Assembly (NCBI GenBank): GCA_013152195.1
Contig: JAADGU010000113.1
Coordinates: forward strand, 1 to 10,225
DNA from: Nitrospirota bacterium
Lineage (GTDB): Bacteria; Nitrospirota; Thermodesulfovibrionia; Thermodesulfovibrionales; JdFR-85
Length of the DNA stretch: 10,225 nucleotides
Direction of reading: 5' to 3'
Positions 6,235-10,225 of the stretch are shown here, one piece after another. Position numbers and translations under genes: made by a program. Position 1 is the stretch's first letter, and every line of letters starts with the position of its first letter. The notes beneath the pieces are model-generated. The model did no database searches. It was given only the letters and a program-made list of their open reading frames with translations, and was not told where the DNA came from.

Positions 6235-7716
6235 ATGAAACCTTTAAGCTTCTCTTTAGACTTAAAACTCCCCCTGCCCTCCCCTGATGACAAGAGGGCA
6301 GATGTGGAGAGACTCAGTGAGACCGCTGCCATAGAGGACATTCATGTTCCCCTTGAGCTGATGAGGGCCCTGCCCACGGTGCTGAGGGAGAAGAACTTTG
6401 CAATAAAACCTGTTTTCGGCATAACCGGACCCTGCACCAGATTACTGGAAATAGATTCAGAACAGGTCTTCGGCATTGCCATTGATATCGGTACCACCAA
6501 CATAGTCGCCTCCCTCTTTGACTTAAAAAGCTTAAAAAAGATTTCAGAGAAGAGCATGACAAATCCCCAGACCGTTTATGGTGATGATATCCTCAGCAGA
6601 ATGCATTTTGCCATGAGCCGTGGGGCTGAAGAACTGCAGAGGGCGGTTATCGGTGGCCTGAACAGTATAATCACATCACTTGCGGATGACGCAAAGATAA
6701 AGACCCCTGAGCTATTTGCTGTCACTGTGGCTTCAAATACAGCAATGACCCATCTTCTGCTCGGCCTTGATGTGAGCAATATTCCGGTTGAACCATACAT
6801 CCCTGTGGTACATTCACCTGATTTTCTGAAAGCAGGTGAGCTTGACCTTGCAGCGAATCCTGAGGCAGTAGTCTATGCATTTCCGAATGCCGGCAGCTAT
6901 GTAGGTGGCGACATTATCTCGGGAATACTCTCTCTCGGGATTCATAAGGCTGAGGCCCCGACTGTCCTTATTGACGTGGGAACAAATGCAGAGATTGTGG
7001 TCGGCATGAAGGACTGGCTCTTCGTAGGTGCCGGCGCTGCGGGTCCTGCACTTGAGGGAGGTATCTTCAATGCAGGAATGAGGGCTCAGCCCGGGGCCAT
7101 TTACAGGATTGACATAGATCCTGTCACTCATGGTGTAAGGTATAAAACCATAGGAGATGCCCAGCCTGCCGGTATTTGTGGCTCGGGTGTAATTGACCTG
7201 ATTGCAGAGCTGTTTGAAAAAGGGATTATTGACAGTATGGGGAGATTCAGGGAGACAGCAGGGGTAATCAGGACAGAAAACGGACCTTTGTTTGTTGTCG
7301 TACGCACTGAAAGAGCAACGATAGAGGTTAGTGAACGGGAGATCAATAATTTTCTGAGATCAAAGGCCGCAATGTTTACATCCCTTCATGTACTGCTTAA
7401 ATCCCTTGGTCTTGGGTTCAGAGATATAGACAGGTTTTATATTGCAGGTGCGCTCGGTTCAGGGGTCAGGGTTCGGAAGGCAATAGGCATCGGTATGCTC
7501 CCTGATATACCTGTTGAAAAATATATCCCTGCAAACAACTCCTCGCTCAGCGGAGCTGAATTGTTACTCACAAACGGCGAACTATACAGGGAAGTGGAAA
7601 AGATACGCTCAATGATTACCTACAGGGAAATGAACACAGATACCGAGTTCATGAAGGAGTTCCCGGATGCCCTCTTTCTTCCACACCTTAACCCCGACAT
7701 CCTCACTAACGGATGA
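6235..7716 (+). CDS. RACo-like ASKHA ATPase (DUF4445), lacking the 2Fe-2S domain
   Basis: This family includes RACo, which uses ATP to drive reduction of inactive Co(II) corrinoid iron-sulfur protein back to Co(I) in the Wood-Ljungdahl pathway and in methyltransferase systems. The N-terminus (KLPLPSPDDKRADVERL) matches the linker found after the ferredoxin domain in RACo. The nucleotide-binding fold follows, with AIDIGTTNIVAS at about 82-93, NPQTVYGDDILSRM, VASNTAMTHLLLG, LIDVGTNAEIVVG, GAGAAGPALEGG and GICGSGVIDLI. The usual ending, EFMKEFPDALFLPHL, is present. The N-terminal plant-type 2Fe-2S domain of about 100 residues is missing, and the 38 bases between the MoeA stop and this ATG leave no room for it. 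A weak TGTAATAT just before the ATG might be a -10 box. Neighbouring moeA suggests a shared role in C1 metabolism (inference). Confidence 0.85.
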   Translation: MKPLSFSLDLKLPLPSPDDKRADVERLSETAAIEDIHVPLELMRALPTVLREKNFAIKPVFGITGPCTRLLEIDSEQVFGIAIDIGTTNIVASLFDLKSLKKISEKSMTNPQTVYGDDILSRMHFAMSRGAEELQRAVIGGLNSIITSLADDAKIKTPELFAVTVASNTAMTHLLLGLDVSNIPVEPYIPVVHSPDFLKAGELDLAANPEAVVYAFPNAGSYVGGDIISGILSLGIHKAEAPTVLIDVGTNAEIVVGMKDWLFVGAGAAGPALEGGIFNAGMRAQPGAIYRIDIDPVTHGVRYKTIGDAQPAGICGSGVIDLIAELFEKGIIDSMGRFRETAGVIRTENGPLFVVVRTERATIEVSEREINNFLRSKAAMFTSLHVLLKSLGLGFRDIDRFYIAGALGSGVRVRKAIGIGMLPDIPVEKYIPANNSSLSGAELLLTNGELYREVEKIRSMITYREMNTDTEFMKEFPDALFLPHLNPDILTNG

Positions 7717-7737
7717 TGGTATCGTAAAAAGCCCTAA

Positions 7738-7822
7738 TTGTCATTGCGAGGAGCAAAGCGACGAAGCAATCTGTTTTAATATCCGACGGATAGAGATTGC
7801 TTCGCTCTGCTCGCAATGACAA
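7738..7822. mobile_element. MITE-like palindromic repeat (TTGTCATTGCGAG family)
   Basis: An imperfect inverted repeat has arms 7739-7772 and 7794-7821, each starting from TGTCATTGCGAG and running inward to GAAGCAATCT, around a loop of about 21 bases. The arms differ by small indels. Sequences with these ends are dispersed in many copies in the genomes of unrelated bacteria, and I recognise it as that type of non-coding palindromic element. It could fold into a long hairpin in RNA and attenuate transcription after the gene ending at 7716, but no T-run follows on the plus strand. No transposase is present, and I see no clear target-site duplication. Confidence 0.7.
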
Positions 7823-7884
7823 AAAAGAGGTATTTTCCAAAAGCTACTGTTTCTTATTTGCAATCCCGGCTTTCTGTGGCTTAT

Positions 7885-7914
7885 TTGACCCTCAGTTTGA
7901 TTTTATGAGATAAT
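7885..7914 (+). promoter_or_regulatory. Candidate promoter giving a leaderless TPR-gene mRNA
   Basis: TTGACC (7885-7890), an 18-base spacer and GATAAT (7909-7914) resemble a sigma-70 promoter. The ATG of the TPR lipoprotein begins seven bases after the -10 box, about where transcription should start, and there is no normally spaced Shine-Dalgarno (only ACAGG touching the ATG). A leaderless or nearly leaderless transcript is therefore predicted. Confidence 0.45.
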
Positions 7915-7920
7915 GACAGG

Positions 7921-9648
7921 ATGAAGAAAAGGTTGTTGTTATTCCTGATATCACTCACCCTTGTCTCCTGTGTCACTCCTGCAGTAATAAAGAAGCCGGA
8001 TACCGGGACAGTGGTTGAAACAGGCAGCACGAAAGAAGCCAAGATTCCATCAACAGCCAATGAGGAATCTTCACTCAACTATATCCTCGGCTATCAGGCT
8101 GAGATGGAAGGCAGATGGGCTGAAGCACTCAAATACTACGAAGAGGCATCAAAACTCGACCCTGCTTCTCCTTATCTGAAGGTTCAGATTGGACGCATCC
8201 TGCTCAGAACCGGCAAGGTAAAGGCTGCCACAGAAAAGGTAGAAGAGGTAATAAAGAGTTATCCCGATTATCTGCCTGCCCTCAGACTCCTTGGACAGCT
8301 TTATAATGGTCAGAAAAGGACCGCCGATGCCATCAGGATTTACGAAAAGATTATTAAGATTGATCCAAATGACACTGAGGCGCATCTCTTCCTTGGTGTG
8401 CTCTATGCCGCTGAGAAGAAGTACCCGGAATCGATCGATGTCCTTGAAAAATTTCTTAAAAACAGTCCAGACAATCTGATGGCACTTTATTATCTTGGAT
8501 CGGTCTATTTTGATATGAAGGATATCGAAAAGGCAGAGGAGTATTTTCAGAAAGCACTTGAAATAAAGCCCGATTTTGACGCCGCCCTCTACAGGCTCGG
8601 CCTCATCAGTGAGGTCAGGGGTAAAAACGATGAAGCAATAAAATACTATAAAAAGGCATCGGAAATTAATCCGTTTAATTTTCAGGCCAGGGAAAGACTT
8701 TCGAGATTATACATAAAGGAAAACAAACTGCAGGAGGCCATTGGCGAGCTTGAAAAGATAAGCAGTCAATTTCCAAAAAACACCGAGATACATAAAAGAC
8801 TCGGGCTTCTGTACTTTGATAATAAAGAGTATGAAAAGGCTATCGACCAATTCAGACTCGTGATAGAGGCAAAACCTGATGACCTTGCAGTAAGGTATTA
8901 CCTATCCCTTGCCCTCGGAACACTCAAAAAATACGACTTGGCCATAGATGAGCTCAAGGCGATACTCGCCCTGGACCCAAAAAATATCCAGGCATTCCTG
9001 AATCTTGCCTACATTTATTCAGACTCCGGACAATACGAGGATGCAATAAAAACATATGATAAATTAATCGCCATTGACGCCAAACCTGAATATTATATAT
9101 ACAAGTCATCAAACCTGCTGAAACTTAACAAGACCAAAGCCGCTGAAGAGACGCTTAAGGAGGCGATTGAAAGGTTTGGCGAAAATGACGAACTCTACTT
9201 TAATCTTGCAGTTGTCTACGAAAAAGAGAAGAGATTCGATGACATGGTCAAATTTCTCAAAAAAACCTTAAGCCTCAATCCAGACCATGCTGATGCACTT
9301 AATTTCCTTGGGTACAGTTATGCTGATAAAGGGATTAAACTCGATGAGGCATTATCAATGATACAAAAAGCCCTCTCTCTTATGCCGGGTAACGGTTACA
9401 TTATTGACAGCCTTGGCTGGGTTTATTATAAACTCGGCAGATACGAAGATTCCCTGAAAGAACTCAGAAGGGCTCTCAAGACAGTAAAGGATGACCCTTT
9501 GGTTTACGAACACCTTGGTGATGTGCTTGCAGCCATAGGGAATAAAAAAGAGGCCCTTGAGGCGTACAGGAAGGCCCTCCTTTACTCTGACAAAGAGGAA
9601 GGCCTTAAAGAGAGGGTCGAGAAAAAGCTGGAAGAATTATCCAAGTAA
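7921..9648 (+). CDS. TPR-repeat lipoprotein (about 15 repeats)
   Basis: The protein starts with a lipoprotein signal peptide (MKKRLLLFLISLTLVSC), with the lipobox cysteine at residue 17, so it is likely anchored to a membrane. A low-complexity Thr/Lys/Glu linker runs to about residue 50. About fifteen 34-residue tetratricopeptide repeats follow and fill the rest of the 575 residues. Each has the G-Y/L..A...P pattern, for example LGYSYADKGIKLDEAL and LGWVYYKLGRYEDSLKELRR. TPR arrays are protein-binding scaffolds; no catalytic domain is present and the partner is unknown. A TPR gene directly before ispE is a recurring arrangement in deltaproteobacterial-type genomes. The start is the first ATG after a promoter-like sequence. 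It is separated from ispE by the second structured RNA, so the two may not share a simple operon. Confidence 0.88.
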   Translation: MKKRLLLFLISLTLVSCVTPAVIKKPDTGTVVETGSTKEAKIPSTANEESSLNYILGYQAEMEGRWAEALKYYEEASKLDPASPYLKVQIGRILLRTGKVKAATEKVEEVIKSYPDYLPALRLLGQLYNGQKRTADAIRIYEKIIKIDPNDTEAHLFLGVLYAAEKKYPESIDVLEKFLKNSPDNLMALYYLGSVYFDMKDIEKAEEYFQKALEIKPDFDAALYRLGLISEVRGKNDEAIKYYKKASEINPFNFQARERLSRLYIKENKLQEAIGELEKISSQFPKNTEIHKRLGLLYFDNKEYEKAIDQFRLVIEAKPDDLAVRYYLSLALGTLKKYDLAIDELKAILALDPKNIQAFLNLAYIYSDSGQYEDAIKTYDKLIAIDAKPEYYIYKSSNLLKLNKTKAAEETLKEAIERFGENDELYFNLAVVYEKEKRFDDMVKFLKKTLSLNPDHADALNFLGYSYADKGIKLDEALSMIQKALSLMPGNGYIIDSLGWVYYKLGRYEDSLKELRRALKTVKDDPLVYEHLGDVLAAIGNKKEALEAYRKALLYSDKEEGLKERVEKKLEELSK

Positions 9649-9692
9649 GCAAATATTAGCCTGGATTCAGCGATAAGCAGCGTCAGGTAACG

Positions 9693-9908
9693 TTAAGGAG
9701 AGACATGATAAACCCTTCACTCATTCTCATCCCGGCATCCTGCCGGGGCTCCGAGGTAAGTATCACGGTTCACCATCCAGGTGGGTGAAGCCTTTGTGAT
9801 ACTTTCATGGGTGCTTCATGGTAATGAAGCAAATTTGATAGTTTGTATTACTCCTTGCATGGAGGCGAAGCCTCTTAACCGTTCAGGGTTAATCATGTCT
9901 CTCCTTAA
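9693..9908 (+). promoter_or_regulatory. Second Moco/Tuco riboswitch-like RNA (copy B), before ispE
   Basis: A 24-bp closing stem with one mismatch joins 9693-9716 to 9885-9908. Inside are a 7-bp hairpin with a TCC loop (9731-9747) and a 9-bp stem (9758-9766 with 9796-9804) enclosing a helix around CACCATCC. Two further hairpins absent from copy A follow: 9812-9831 (8 bp, loop GGTA) and 9862-9874 (GAGGC, GAA, GCCTC). The four conserved blocks of copy A recur at 9715-9728, 9749-9759, 9772-9778 and 9878-9886. The 5' strand of the closing stem contains AAGGAG, four bases, then an ATG that opens a 27-codon frame (9705-9788). The element occupies most of the 303-base gap between the TPR gene and ispE; I see nothing definite in the flanks (9649-9692, 9909-9951). 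The next gene is ispE, not a molybdenum gene. Confidence 0.65.
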
Positions 9909-9951
9909 ATCATATTATCACAGTGCCCGGGATTAAACTGTAAGCCTACTG

Positions 9952-10225
9952 ATGATATCAATCCAATCACCTGCAAAGATAAACTGGTTTCTTAAGGTCC
10001 TCGGCAAAAGAGCAGACGGTTACCATAACATTTATTCCGTTATGCAGAGGATTGCCCTGAGTGACACGCTCTCTTTTGAAGAGACAGAAGGGGTGATAGT
10101 GATAGAGTCGGACCTTGAGATTGCAATGGAGGAAAACCTTGTTTACAAGGCTGCCGTACTTATGAAGAAACATACCTCCAGCTCTTCAGGAGCCAGGATA
10201 AAACTTGTTAAAAATATCCCCCTGC
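9952..10225 (+). CDS. ispE: 4-diphosphocytidyl-2-C-methyl-D-erythritol kinase (N-terminal part)
   Basis: IspE phosphorylates CDP-methylerythritol at the 2-hydroxyl with ATP, the fourth step of the MEP isoprenoid pathway. The 91 visible residues begin MISIQSPAKINWFLKVLGKR and continue ADGYHNIYSVMQRIALSD. This is the diagnostic PAKINLFLxVxGKRxDGYH region of this GHMP kinase, with the catalytic-region lysine and the DGYH substrate loop in place. The GHMP glycine-rich ATP loop would come shortly after the window edge. The ATG at 9952 is the only sensible start but has no clear Shine-Dalgarno. It lies 43 bases after the closing stem of the structured RNA, so its expression could be governed by that RNA. 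Confidence 0.92.
   Translation, partial: MISIQSPAKINWFLKVLGKRADGYHNIYSVMQRIALSDTLSFEETEGVIVIESDLEIAMEENLVYKAAVLMKKHTSSSSGARIKLVKNIPL

Noticed and set aside
7739..7822. Rho-independent terminator after the ASKHA gene
   Set aside because: The hairpin is long but is followed by A residues, not T residues, on the plus strand, and the sequence is a known type of dispersed palindrome.
9705..9788. The 27-codon frame in copy B as a conserved peptide homologous to the copy A leader ORF
   Set aside because: The two frames agree at SLIL and HPG, but the shared CTCCGAGGTAA block is read in different frames in the two copies. The constraint is therefore on RNA, not on a common peptide.
1..10225. CRISPR arrays, tRNA or rRNA genes, transposases, phage or defence genes
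   Set aside because: I looked for regular spaced repeats, cloverleaf sequences and recognisable mobile or defence domains and saw none beyond the single palindromic element.

Overview
The window looks like a chromosomal stretch of an anaerobic bacterium with mid-range G+C and low-to-moderate coding bias. My best guess is Nitrospirota (Thermodesulfovibrionia-like) or a deltaproteobacterial-type lineage. This rests on gene content and protein style only: a MoeA with a C-terminal binding-protein domain, a RACo-type corrinoid activator, an M23 peptidase/bactofilin pair, and a TPR lipoprotein next to ispE. No marker gene fixes the taxon.

Layout. Positions 1-462 hold the 3' end of priA (+). It converges on and overlaps ribF (-, 430-1374). 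A roughly 410-base AT-rich gap (1375-1786) follows; it holds a possible tiny lipoprotein-like ORF, a 10-base tandem repeat and a candidate promoter. Then come purM, an inner-membrane M23/LytM peptidase and a bactofilin, all overlapping (1787-4041). This joins purine synthesis to a cell-shape pair. Next is a structured leader RNA (about 4093-4228) resembling the Moco/Tuco riboswitch class, in front of a moeA-like gene (4256-6196). A RACo-like ASKHA ATPase without its ferredoxin domain (6235-7716) follows. After a MITE-like palindrome (7738-7822) and a candidate leaderless promoter lies a 15-repeat TPR lipoprotein (7921-9648). A second copy of the structured RNA (9693-9908) comes next, then the 5' end of ispE (9952 to the window end).

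How the genes fit together. MoeA inserts Mo or W into molybdopterin, and RACo-type proteins reactivate the corrinoid protein of the Wood-Ljungdahl pathway. That pathway also uses Mo/W formate dehydrogenase, so the pair would suit an anaerobe with C1 metabolism; this link is inference. The most interesting signal is the pair of related RNA elements. They share four sequence blocks and have stems that are conserved in pairing but differ in sequence. Each carries a Shine-Dalgarno plus ATG inside the 5' strand of the closing stem. In the moeA copy the resulting 51-codon ORF runs through the RNA and overlaps the moeA GTG start (GTGA), suggesting control by translational coupling. The second copy has extra stems and sits before ispE, where no molybdenum gene is visible.
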